The position numbers and the translations under genes were made by a program. Under the pieces are notes generated by a model. That model made no database searches. It saw only the letters and a list, made by a program, of their open reading frames with translations, and had not been told where the DNA came from. From Draconibacterium orientale (lineage in GTDB: Bacteria; Bacteroidota; Bacteroidia; Bacteroidales; UBA1556), in assembly GCA_020718275.1 (NCBI GenBank), contig DYSI01000006.1, positions 1-50,462 on the forward strand: a stretch of DNA of 50,462 bases. The letters are read 5' to 3'. The first letter of the stretch is position 1. Each line of letters starts with the position of its first letter. Below, piece after piece: positions 34,826 through 43,762 of this stretch.

Positions 34826-36159
34826 TTTAAAACTTTAAGTACCTCAGGTTCAATGTATTTCTTGTGAATTACCACCCGAAACATATATTCACTAAACCAC
34901 TCATCCGACATTATTAAATGTCCTTGAAAGCCGCTATCTCCCCACGAATTTTCCAACAGCCATTTCTTTATTTGTCCGGCTTGATCTATGTCTACTGCCA
35001 CTAGTGTCATCCCGTGACTAGAACTGCTAGCAAATGTGGATATTCTTTCTGCCTTGGTCATGTCAAAATTTACGCCCATCAAGCTATTATAATCATAATT
35101 ATTAAGGTCTAAATATCCTTTTTTAGAATCTAACTGTTTTCCAACATCGCAGCTGAAATACATCGCTTGATTATCAATTATGGAAGCTTTAGCAAATGAT
35201 TTTATTTGATCGATATCTAAATTAATATACTTCCAATTGCGACCATCAACTCGGTGTCGATCGTATTCAATTTCGTAAAGTTGATTGTAAGCACGGCTTG
35301 GGTCATTCATAAGCATCACATATTCAGAGAGATTTACATTGACAAATTCTTTGTAAAATGCTTGTGGAGTGTATTCTTTCAACTCACTAACCTTACCTTC
35401 TGTGTCTTTGTATCGATACTGAAATTTTTGAACGGGTTCACCCAAACTCAAAGCAAGTATTTGATAAATATCAGAAAGCATTGCAATTCGCTCATTATCC
35501 AAAGCTTCTTTGCTTTTACCTAATTCAGACAATTTACGAAGCTTCAAACCTTGTTCTCTTAATTTGGTACTCAATAATTTAGACATTGTACCGGTGTTTT
35601 CTGCTTGATAACTTTCGGGCATAATTTCGGAAGGAACTAGCCCATATTTCTCAATTAAGTCAACTACACCAGTCCATTGGCCCCCGTCTCCAATAGGGTT
35701 TTTAAACAACCAATCTACTTTTCGATCCTCCATTGGTAAATTTGCGCTTTCGAGAATGCTAACCAAGAATAAATTAGATTTTTCGAGCTGGTCATAAAAG
35801 AATAAATACGATTGAGAAAACTCAAAATCTCCTAATTTATACTTCTCTATAACTATGGGACGCAACACATTTAAGCCCGTGAATAACCAACATCTACCGG
35901 ATTGTTTCTGATTGGTAATTCCTTTGGTCTTTACTCGATTCGAGAAATAAGTATCTCCAGTATTATATACATTCCTTGTATTTGCTAAATCATTGATGCT
36001 GTTGTTTCTAATTGCATTCTGAAGCGCTTGTGGTTTTGTATCTTGAAACGTTTTATGCATTGATTCAAGCATTTCTGAGCTGATCAATTGTTTATTTTGT
36101 GCGTTTAACCAAAATGGTAAACTCAAAATAATTACTGTAAGTGAGAATAGATATTTCAT
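34771..36159 (-). CDS. C1B family cysteine aminopeptidase (bleomycin hydrolase/PepC-like)
   Basis: 462 residues. Unlike cytosolic PepC it begins with a signal peptide (1-21, ends LNAQ), so it acts in the periplasm or outside. The catalytic triad is visible: Cys in 'NQKQSGRCWLFTGLN' (about 89), His in 'SSSHGMTLVAVDI' (about 378) and Asn in 'LLENSWGDSG' (about 399). Members trim N-terminal amino acids and form hexamers. The C-terminal tail, which limits cutting in this family, is present. It converges with, and overlaps, the unknown basic protein gene. No clear -7 box was found upstream. Confidence 0.93.
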   Translation of the reverse strand: MKYLFSLTVIILSLPFWLNAQNKQLISSEMLESMHKTFQDTKPQALQNAIRNNSINDLANTRNVYNTGDTYFSNRVKTKGITNQKQSGRCWLFTGLNVLRPIVIEKYKLGDFEFSQSYLFFYDQLEKSNLFLVSILESANLPMEDRKVDWLFKNPIGDGGQWTGVVDLIEKYGLVPSEIMPESYQAENTGTMSKLLSTKLREQGLKLRKLSELGKSKEALDNERIAMLSDIYQILALSLGEPVQKFQYRYKDTEGKVSELKEYTPQAFYKEFVNVNLSEYVMLMNDPSRAYNQLYEIEYDRHRVDGRNWKYINLDIDQIKSFAKASIIDNQAMYFSCDVGKQLDSKKGYLDLNNYDYNSLMGVNFDMTKAERISTFASSSSHGMTLVAVDIDQAGQIKKWLLENSWGDSGFQGHLIMSDEWFSEYMFRVVIHKKYIEPEVLKVLNQKPIVLPPWDPMFSPEL

Positions 36160-36393
36160 AATGTAGGTTTTGGTTTAAATGAATCTATTTTGCAAATTGA
36201 TAATTTCAATTCAAATTAAATTGTTGACGACAAAGCTAATTTTTTATTTAAACCAACGCCTAGAATAAAAAACGAGATATGCATGTATTCGTATGCGAAA
36301 AATCATGATTGAAGCCTAAATGTCATGTAAAAATCGTAAATAATTGAGGTTAAAATGAGCGCCTACATTCATCTGAACTATTAGGTTAATCAT

Positions 36394-36401
36394 TATATTT
36401 G
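36394..36401 (+). promoter_or_regulatory. -7 promoter box of the DPP4 gene
   Basis: TATATTTG matches TAnnTTTG and lies 34 bp before the ATG. TCTG at 36372-36375 is a possible weak -33 at 18 bp. Confidence 0.5.
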
Positions 36402-36435
36402 GAATCTTATTTTTTAAATTTAAACACCAAATTTT

Positions 36436-38637
36436 ATGAAAAAAACTTTCTTTGTAATATCGATAATCTTATTCTTTTTTACCGCTATCATTGCTCAAGA
36501 TAACAATGTTCAAAGCACTGTAAATAAACAAATTACACTTGATGATATTTGGAAGTATTATCGCTTTTATCCTCGCACAGTACAAGGTTTTAACCCAATG
36601 AATGATGGCGAACATTATTCATTGCTTAGCAGAGGCGGAATTGAAAAATACGCTTATAAAACAGGCGAAAAGACAGAAATTATTCTCGATGCATCGACCC
36701 TAAAACCAGAAAACAGTGAAGAAGCGCTTGCCATTGACGCCTATAGTTTCTCAAACGACGAATCAAAAATATTAATTGAAACCGAATCCGAACCAATTTA
36801 TCGACACTCGTCCAAAGCTAATTTCTATATCTATGATTTGCCTACTAAAAAACTGACGGCAGTTTCTTCCAATGGAAAACAACGCCTTGCTTGCTTTTCT
36901 CCAGATAACCAATCCATTGCCTTTATGCGAGATAACAACTTATTTATTAAAACCTTAAGTGATGGTATAGAATCGCCGTTTACCTCTGATGGTGAGCTGA
37001 ATAAAATTATTAATGGCGCTCCTGATTGGGTTTATGAAGAAGAGTTTTCTTTTGATCGCGCATTCTATTGGTCACCTGATGGTCAATACATTGCTTATAT
37101 TAAGTTTGACGAATCAAATGTAAAACAATATGAATTAGAGTTTTATGGTGAATTATATCCTCAAATTTATAAATACAAATACCCAAAAGCAGGGGAGGCA
37201 AATTCGATCGTTAGCGTATTTGTTTACAATACCAAATCAAAAAAAACCGTAAAAATGGATATTGGATCAGAAACCGATATCTATATTCCACGTATCGCTT
37301 GGACTGCTGATAATAAAACCTTATCAATTCAACGACTCAATCGATTACAAAATAAATGGGAAATTCTGCTGGCTGATGCTGATAATGGAAACTCCAAGGT
37401 TTTATACCAAGAAACGAATCCTTATTATATCGATATCACCGATAATCTTATCTTCGCAGATAACCAAAAGAGTTTTATTTTTACTTCGGAACAAGATGGC
37501 TATAATCATATATATCAATATGATATGACAGGAAAATTAATTAATCAAATTACCAAAGGAAATTTTGATGTAACAGAATTACTTGGCTTTGACCAAGCAA
37601 ATAATAAAATCTATTTTCAAGCAGCATTCTCATCGCCTATGAATCGCGAAGTTTTTGAATTTGACTTAAAAAAGAAAAAATCGAGGCAACTTTCAAGCCG
37701 TGAAGGTACCAATAGTGTGGTGTTCTCTGCTAATTATCAATATTATATCAACACTTTCACCACGGCCAATATCCCTCATCTGATTACCATGAATTCATTG
37801 AAAGGAAAAGAACTTTATTCAATTAATGACAATAAAGCACTTACTCAACTCATTAAAGATTACAACTTTAGCCGCTTAGAATTTATGCGTATTAAAACAA
37901 ATAATGAGGTGGAACTAAACGCTTCCATCATAAAACCCAATAATTTTGATCCAACTAAAAAATATCCTGTTTTAATCTATGTTTATGGTGGCCCTGGTTC
38001 TCAAACTGTACTTAATGATTGGGGATGGTTTAATTATGTATGGTTTCAGATGCTTGCGCAAAAAGGATATATCGTTGTTTCGGTTGATAATAGAGGAACT
38101 GGCGCTAGGGGACAGGAGTTCAAAAAAATGACCTATCTGCAATTAGGAAAATATGAGACAGAAGATCAAATTAACGTGGCTAAATATTTAGTATCCCTTG
38201 ACTATGTGGATGCAAGCAGAATTGGTATCTTTGGTTGGAGTTATGGTGGTTATATGTCCAGCCTCTGTATGACCAAAGGCGCTGATTATTTTAAAACTGG
38301 AATTGCCGTTGCTCCAGTTACTAATTGGCGATATTACGATAATATTTACACCGAAAGATTTATGCAAACTCCTCAAACAAATGCCGCTGGCTATGATGAT
38401 AATAGTCCCATTTCACATACTAAATTGCTCAAGGGAAAATACTTACTAATTCACGGCGTGACCGACGACAATGTGCATGTGCAAAATTCAATGGATCTTG
38501 TTAGCGCGCTTGTGGCCGAAAATAAACAGTTTGAAATGCAATTTTACCCAAACAATGATCATGGAATTCATTCTGGTAGAAATACTAGATTGCATCTTTA
38601 CACTCGCATGACTGATTTTATTCTTAACAATTTGTAA
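36436..38637 (+). CDS. Dipeptidyl peptidase IV (S9B family)
   Basis: 733 residues. Signal peptide at 1-20 (ends IIAQ), an eight-bladed propeller (about 40-480) including 'PDWVYEEEFSFDRAF', the Glu pair that binds the substrate amino terminus, and a C-terminal alpha/beta hydrolase with 'VYGGPGSQTV', the nucleophile in GWSYGGYMS (about 599), Asp in 'HGVTDDNVH' and His in 'NNDHGIHSGR'. It removes Xaa-Pro dipeptides in the periplasm. This is the standard DPP4 of Bacteroidota, used in peptide scavenging, and pairs sensibly with the exported C1B peptidase transcribed divergently next to it. Confidence 0.96.
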   Translation: MKKTFFVISIILFFFTAIIAQDNNVQSTVNKQITLDDIWKYYRFYPRTVQGFNPMNDGEHYSLLSRGGIEKYAYKTGEKTEIILDASTLKPENSEEALAIDAYSFSNDESKILIETESEPIYRHSSKANFYIYDLPTKKLTAVSSNGKQRLACFSPDNQSIAFMRDNNLFIKTLSDGIESPFTSDGELNKIINGAPDWVYEEEFSFDRAFYWSPDGQYIAYIKFDESNVKQYELEFYGELYPQIYKYKYPKAGEANSIVSVFVYNTKSKKTVKMDIGSETDIYIPRIAWTADNKTLSIQRLNRLQNKWEILLADADNGNSKVLYQETNPYYIDITDNLIFADNQKSFIFTSEQDGYNHIYQYDMTGKLINQITKGNFDVTELLGFDQANNKIYFQAAFSSPMNREVFEFDLKKKKSRQLSSREGTNSVVFSANYQYYINTFTTANIPHLITMNSLKGKELYSINDNKALTQLIKDYNFSRLEFMRIKTNNEVELNASIIKPNNFDPTKKYPVLIYVYGGPGSQTVLNDWGWFNYVWFQMLAQKGYIVVSVDNRGTGARGQEFKKMTYLQLGKYETEDQINVAKYLVSLDYVDASRIGIFGWSYGGYMSSLCMTKGADYFKTGIAVAPVTNWRYYDNIYTERFMQTPQTNAAGYDDNSPISHTKLLKGKYLLIHGVTDDNVHVQNSMDLVSALVAENKQFEMQFYPNNDHGIHSGRNTRLHLYTRMTDFILNNL

Positions 38638-38682
38638 TTTAATTGTTTACATGCCCTTTGACTTGCTAAAATATAGTACCCA

Positions 38683-39276
38683 ATGAATGAAGGTGTCATA
38701 AAATTTCAATCAATTAATGTTGGGTTTGATGAAATTTCGACTTTTGATTTTGGTACTATTAATCCGATTCGAAAACAATGTCACAAAATGGGCTTCATTG
38801 GTATTAATGAGGACGGAATTGGCTTTGGTAACTTGAGCATACGGGTCTTAAAATCCAATCATTTTATAATCACTGCAAGTGCTACCGGTCATCGACTGGA
38901 TTTAGAACCAAAGGACTATGTAAAAATTATAGATCTCGATATTTTACAAAATAATATTACTTATCTCGGCACTAAGGAAGCGTCTTCTGAATCTTTAACT
39001 CATGCCGCTGTTTATTCCGCCAATTCGCAAATTAAAGCGGTGCTTCATATTCATCATACCGTTTTATGGAATAAATTAATTTTTAAAGTCCCCACCACGG
39101 ATGAAAATATATCCTATGGCACTGTTGAAATGGCGCAAGCAATTAGTAATTTAATTCGATTAAGGAAACTAAATGAAGGGATTTTAGTAATGGCGGGCCA
39201 TCAAGACGGATTAATTGCCTTTGCAAAGAATCCTGCTGATTGCTTGAAAATAATTACTAGGGCACTAACTGATTAA
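38683..39276 (+). CDS. Class II aldolase/adducin family protein
   Basis: 197 residues. 'GNLSIRVLKSNHFIITASATGHRLDLEPKDYVKI' is the aldolase II N-part, 'SSESLTHAAVYSANSQIKAVLHIHH' has the metal-binding HxHH (about 125-128), and 'GILVMAGHQDGLIAF' carries the third His. Such enzymes cleave phosphorylated sugars such as fuculose-1-phosphate or act in methionine salvage; the conserved catalytic Glu is not certain here, so the reaction cannot be named. It starts 45 bp after the DPP4 gene on the same strand and may share its transcript. Confidence 0.85.
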   Translation: MNEGVIKFQSINVGFDEISTFDFGTINPIRKQCHKMGFIGINEDGIGFGNLSIRVLKSNHFIITASATGHRLDLEPKDYVKIIDLDILQNNITYLGTKEASSESLTHAAVYSANSQIKAVLHIHHTVLWNKLIFKVPTTDENISYGTVEMAQAISNLIRLRKLNEGILVMAGHQDGLIAFAKNPADCLKIITRALTD

Positions 39277-39281
39277 ATCCT

Positions 39282-39812
39282 CTACAACTCGTTTTGACTA
39301 ATTATACGCTCAATCTGCTTTTTGCCAGTTTTGAAAGTGAAAAATTTCTGAATCAAAAAACTATACATCACTACCAAAATTGTGGTAAGCAATTTCGATA
39401 TCGTTGGAAAAAAGTGCAGGTGTTCAACAAATAGTTTTAATAAGATATAATTGAGTATAATAGAGCCTATTACACTTAACGAATAACGGATTAATTGCTT
39501 TTTCCCTTTTAAAGGAGACTCGGTGAAGGTCACAAATTTAGCTAGAAAAAAACCTATGCTAAAAGTGATTGGAAACACGAAAACAAAAGCTGCAATATGA
39601 GGGCTTATGGCTAAAAAGCCAAAATCAACAATTTGTTTGTGAAAAACGAAATGGTAAAAGATAAAATATAGAAATATATCAAGCAACATATTCATGCCCC
39701 CAGTGACAAGATATCTATAGGTTTCGCTAGGTAAAAACTTTTTGAATAAAGGATAAAAGACATCTAGTAGACGAATTATCCATATTCCAAATCTTTCCGC
39801 TTGTCTCTTCAT
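39282..39812 (-). CDS. GtrA family membrane protein
   Basis: 176 residues with four predicted membrane helices: 'YLVTGGMNMLLDIFLYFIFYHF', 'ISPHIAAFVFVFPITFSIGFFLAKF', 'LIRYSLSVIGSIILNYILLKLF' and 'ISKLLTTILVVMYSFLIQKFFTF'. The order and the final 'QKFFTFK' are the GtrA pattern; GtrA proteins are thought to help flip lipid-linked sugars in O-antigen or wall modification. No glycosyltransferase partner is adjacent. The N-terminal ~30 residues extend past the core and are likely cytoplasmic. It converges with the aldolase gene. Confidence 0.85.
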   Translation of the reverse strand: MKRQAERFGIWIIRLLDVFYPLFKKFLPSETYRYLVTGGMNMLLDIFLYFIFYHFVFHKQIVDFGFLAISPHIAAFVFVFPITFSIGFFLAKFVTFTESPLKGKKQLIRYSLSVIGSIILNYILLKLFVEHLHFFPTISKLLTTILVVMYSFLIQKFFTFKTGKKQIERIISQNEL

Positions 39813-39993
39813 GTATTTTTATTGATAAAATCAGGCTGCAAAAAAAAGAAAAAAACAGGCTCCTTGAATATTTATTTAAAAAGAATAAAGGTCTTTTTTA
39901 AGTAGTAAAACACGCCAAAAAGACTATAAAGCACATTATCAAATATTTATAATAACAATCCGACAAGTGAGAGCACGCTCAAGTACAAGAATT

Positions 39994-41382
39994 TTACTTA
40001 CCGATACAAAAATGACTAAAAATATTTCCTAGCAATTCATCGGTGCTAATGTCGCCTGTAATACTACCTAAATGATATAAACAGGTGCGCATATCAATGG
40101 AAATCAAATCAGTAGGTAAATTATCTTTAAATCCATTTGAAATATTTATTAAGGATTCATGCGAATGTTGCAAAGCTTCTAAATGTCGAGCATTGGTAAC
40201 AATACTTTGGTCTTCGAGCTTAAATTGAGCAACATATTTACTCAATCTGTTCTCAAGCTGTTCAATATTAAATTTTGATTTTGCTGAAATTGGTATCCAA
40301 TTAAAACTGCTTTCAAAATTGGTTTTCATCGGAAACTCATCTATTTTATTAACTAACACGATCAATTCCTGTTCCTTTAGGTCGATTGATAATTTAGTTT
40401 CTTGAATTATTTTTTCAATACTTGAATCGCTAATTTCTTTAGAATCAACTACTAATAAAACAATTCTGGCTTCTTCAATTTTCTGAAAAGTTCTTTTAAT
40501 TCCTAACTGTTCAATTTGATCCAATGAATTATGAATTCCGGCTGTGTCAACAAAACGAAATAAAACACCCTGAATGTTAATGGTATCTTCAATGACGTCG
40601 CGCGTAGTACCTGCTATTTCCGACACAATGGCTTTATCCTCTTGAAGTAAAGCATTTAAAAGGGTTGATTTTCCAACGTTTGGCTTTCCAATAATAGCAA
40701 CAGGAACTCCTTTTTTGAGCACATTGCCAATTTTATACGAATGAATCAGTGTTTCAATTTCAGTTTTTATTTCCTCCAAAAGAATCAAAAACCGACTTCT
40801 ATCGGCAAACTCCACATCTTCTTCAGCAAAGTCTAACTCTAATTCAATCAGAGAAGCAAAGTCTAAAAGCTGCTTTCTCAAAAGCTGAAGTTTTTTACTA
40901 AAATTTCCTTTTAACTGAGTGATTGCTGCCCGATGTGCCGATCGTGAAGTTGACGAAATCAAATCTGCAACTGATTCAGCTTGTGTTAAATCCATCTTTC
41001 CATTCAAATAAGCCCGCAACGTAAATTCCCCTGGATCAGCCATTCGCGCCCCTTTACGTATTAATAAACTTAGCAACTGTTGAAGGATAAATGGAGAAGC
41101 ATGGAGTCCAAATTCCACTGATTGCTCTCCAGTGTAGGAATGATTTTCGGCAAAAACAGTCAGTAAACACTCATCTAAAAGCAATGAATCATCCATTAAA
41201 TCTCCAAAATAGACGCGATGTGTTTCTGATTTGGTTAAAGAAAGACTTTTATTTTTGGGAATGAAGCATTCTTCGGCAAGGCTGATGGCATTATTTCCCG
41301 ACAGACGAACCATCATAATCGCTCCACCCATACCGCTAATTGGGGCACAAATTGTATCTTGTCGATAAATGCGTTTCATCAT
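39994..41382 (-). CDS. mnmE: tRNA modification GTPase MnmE
   Basis: 462 residues. N-terminal tetrahydrofolate-binding domain ('DTICAPISGMGGAIMMVRLSG'), helical middle, an inserted GTPase with GKPNVGKST (about 232-240), 'DTAGIH' and 'NKID', and the C-terminal CIGK with the Cys that helps the reaction. With MnmG it makes the 5-carboxymethylaminomethyl group on wobble uridines of certain tRNAs. It starts 6 bp after the stop of purB, so the two form an operon. The start MMKRIYRQDT has a second Met that may serve equally. Confidence 0.96.
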   Translation of the reverse strand: MMKRIYRQDTICAPISGMGGAIMMVRLSGNNAISLAEECFIPKNKSLSLTKSETHRVYFGDLMDDSLLLDECLLTVFAENHSYTGEQSVEFGLHASPFILQQLLSLLIRKGARMADPGEFTLRAYLNGKMDLTQAESVADLISSTSRSAHRAAITQLKGNFSKKLQLLRKQLLDFASLIELELDFAEEDVEFADRSRFLILLEEIKTEIETLIHSYKIGNVLKKGVPVAIIGKPNVGKSTLLNALLQEDKAIVSEIAGTTRDVIEDTINIQGVLFRFVDTAGIHNSLDQIEQLGIKRTFQKIEEARIVLLVVDSKEISDSSIEKIIQETKLSIDLKEQELIVLVNKIDEFPMKTNFESSFNWIPISAKSKFNIEQLENRLSKYVAQFKLEDQSIVTNARHLEALQHSHESLINISNGFKDNLPTDLISIDMRTCLYHLGSITGDISTDELLGNIFSHFCIGK

Positions 41383-41388
41383 ATCATT

Positions 41389-42741
41389 TTAGAACTGCGA
41401 TATGCCAGTGTAATTTTGGGGACTTATCTTTCTTAGTTCTTTCTTGATCGATTCACTAACATCAAGATTATTAATAAACTCAGATATTGACTTCGCGGTA
41501 ATTTTCTCATTGGTTCGAGTCAAAGACTTTAAGGCTTCGTATGGATTGTGATAGGATTCTCGCCTCAGTACAGTCTGAATTGCTTCGGCAACTACCGCCC
41601 AATTATCTTCCAAATCCTGATTAAAGACCTCAGGACGCACTATTACTTTGTTAAGTCCTTTGAGAAGACTCTTGATGGCAATTAACTGATGTGCTATCGG
41701 AACTCCTATATTCCGACTCACCGTTGAGTCAGTCAGGTCACGCTGCATTCGTGATATCGGTAATTTAGCCGACAGATGTTCTAAAATAGCATTTGCAAAT
41801 CCTAAATTCCCTTCAGAATTCTCAAAATCAATAGGATTTACTTTATGAGGCATGGCAGAAGAGCCCACTTCTCCTTCTTTAATTTTTTGAGAGAAATAAC
41901 CCATTGAAATATAAGTCCACATATCTCTATCAAGATCAATCAAAATATTATTAATTCGCTTTAAATTATCACAAAAAGCAGCAAAATAATCGTAATGTTC
42001 AATTTGAGTAGTAACTTGATAGCGATGTAAACCTAGGGTCTTATTAACAAAATGATTTCCAAAATCACTCCAATCAATTTGTGGGTATGCAACAAAATGG
42101 GCATTGAAATTACCTGTTGCGCCTCCAAATTTAGCTCCAAAAGGAATTTGATCAAGACTTTGCAATTGGTTTTGTAACCGTTCAACAAATACATAGATTT
42201 CCTTTCCTAAACGGGTGGGAGAGGCGGGTTGCCCATGAGTTCGCGCTAACATTGGAATCTCTTTCCATTCATCAGCTAAGGTTTGTAGTTTATGAATTAC
42301 ACTTTCAAGATTAGGTTTTATAATTTGAATGTAAGCTTCTGACATCATTTTGGGCATTGCAGTATTATTAATGTCTTGTGAAGTCAATCCAAAGTGAATA
42401 AATTCTTTAAATGCTTCAAGTCCCATGTTGTCAAATTTTTCTTTTAGAAAATATTCAATTGCCTTAACATCGTGATTAGTAGTACTTTCGATAGATTTAA
42501 TTCGCAATGCATCTTCCATTGAAAAATGTTGATAAATCGCCCGAAGCGACTCAATTATCTCAGGATTAAACCTCTTTAATTGAGGCAATGGAATTTGTGT
42601 CAAGGCAACGAAGTATTCCACTTCAACCAAAACTCGATAACGAATTAAGGCAAATTCGGAGAAATATTGATTTAATTCGTAAGTTTGCTTATTATATCTA
42701 CCATCAATTGGTGATATCGCGATGAGATTGTTTAATTCCAT
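41389..42741 (-). CDS. purB: Adenylosuccinate lyase
   Basis: 450 residues. 'NLIAISPIDGRYNKQTYELNQYFSE' is the N-terminal signature of the longer PurB type; 'TTNHDVKAIEYFLKEK' has the active-site His, 'FGLTSQDINNT' and 'ARTHGQPASPT' follow, and the fumarase-family signature is 'GSSAMPHKVNPIDFEN' (about 285-300). It releases fumarate from adenylosuccinate and from SAICAR in purine synthesis. It leads the purB-mnmE operon. TATTTTCG on the minus strand just upstream may be a degenerate -7 box. Confidence 0.97.
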   Translation of the reverse strand: MELNNLIAISPIDGRYNKQTYELNQYFSEFALIRYRVLVEVEYFVALTQIPLPQLKRFNPEIIESLRAIYQHFSMEDALRIKSIESTTNHDVKAIEYFLKEKFDNMGLEAFKEFIHFGLTSQDINNTAMPKMMSEAYIQIIKPNLESVIHKLQTLADEWKEIPMLARTHGQPASPTRLGKEIYVFVERLQNQLQSLDQIPFGAKFGGATGNFNAHFVAYPQIDWSDFGNHFVNKTLGLHRYQVTTQIEHYDYFAAFCDNLKRINNILIDLDRDMWTYISMGYFSQKIKEGEVGSSAMPHKVNPIDFENSEGNLGFANAILEHLSAKLPISRMQRDLTDSTVSRNIGVPIAHQLIAIKSLLKGLNKVIVRPEVFNQDLEDNWAVVAEAIQTVLRRESYHNPYEALKSLTRTNEKITAKSISEFINNLDVSESIKKELRKISPQNYTGISQF

Positions 42742-42832
42742 ACTTAGTTTATTTGGTCTGCGAAAATAAAGCTTTCGCTATAAACAGACAATTTTATTTC
42801 AGTCTACATTCTGAGGTTTTTTATTTCTTTAA

Positions 42833-43762
42833 ATGGTTTTATTTATGTCATTAAACTTAAATTCAATATTTCTAATCTTATTATTATCAATAATTTATAT
42901 TAAGCCTATTAAAGCTCAAGATGATGATTATACTTGGTGGAATATAAAGCATAATTGGGACGGGGTAAGCTCATGGACTTCAATGTTAAAAGTTTTTCCC
43001 GCCTATTTTGGTCCCAATGCGTTGCCAGTGCCGGAATTGCGAACTGGCTTAATCGAAGACCAATTTCGTATTGAATTTCGCCCAGAAATACATCATTCAA
43101 CTGGAGATTTGACCGTTAACTTATTCACCTCATTCATTGCGCCAATCGGAAAGCGTGCTAGTTTTGAGGTGTTTCTTGTTCCTTCAGAATATTTTAAAAT
43201 GGATACTTTAACCAGAGATGATCGATTCACTAGAAAGGAAAAACCTGAGGGTTATGCTGGAGGAGATTTTTGGTTTGGTACTAATATTCAATTAATTAAG
43301 AATCGAAATTTTCCTGATTTGCTATTTTCAGCCTATTTTAAAACCGCTTCGGGTACAAATCTTGTCAATGCTAGGTATACCGATAGTCCTGCCTACTTTG
43401 TTTTACTCAATGCAGGTAAAGACTTAACTTTGTATAAAAGCTTAAAAGCAAGAATTTATGCTAATATTGGCACTTATATTTGGCAGATGTATATCAATCA
43501 AAACAACCAAAACCAAGATGATGCATTGCAATATGGCATTGGAATTAAACATTATACGTCTAAATTTTTTGTGAAAACCGATTTGACGGGTTATTTTGGA
43601 TATTTGAATCTAGGAGATAGACCTCTTGTTTTTCGACTCCAAACTGGTTTGTTTTTGTCGAAGGTAGATATCGCTTTTCGATACCAAATTGGTTTAAATG
43701 ACTATGATTACCAATCTTTTGCATTATCTTATACTTATAAATTTGGTAAACCATTGGACTAA
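42833..43762 (+). CDS. Probable outer-membrane beta-barrel protein
   Basis: 309 residues. A hydrophobic signal region ends at 'IKPIKAQ' (about residue 29), followed by a mature part that alternates aromatic and polar residues in strand-like stretches: 'LTVNLFTSFIAPIGKRASFEVFLVP', 'LLFSAYFKTASGTNLV', 'LKARIYANIGTYIWQMYI' and the last 'SFALSYTYKFGK'. This is the look of an outer-membrane barrel or porin-like protein. I do not recognise a named family. Met at 42845 is an equally good start. Its stop overlaps the convergent antiporter gene by 4 bp. Confidence 0.75.
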   Translation: MVLFMSLNLNSIFLILLLSIIYIKPIKAQDDDYTWWNIKHNWDGVSSWTSMLKVFPAYFGPNALPVPELRTGLIEDQFRIEFRPEIHHSTGDLTVNLFTSFIAPIGKRASFEVFLVPSEYFKMDTLTRDDRFTRKEKPEGYAGGDFWFGTNIQLIKNRNFPDLLFSAYFKTASGTNLVNARYTDSPAYFVLLNAGKDLTLYKSLKARIYANIGTYIWQMYINQNNQNQDDALQYGIGIKHYTSKFFVKTDLTGYFGYLNLGDRPLVFRLQTGLFLSKVDIAFRYQIGLNDYDYQSFALSYTYKFGKPLD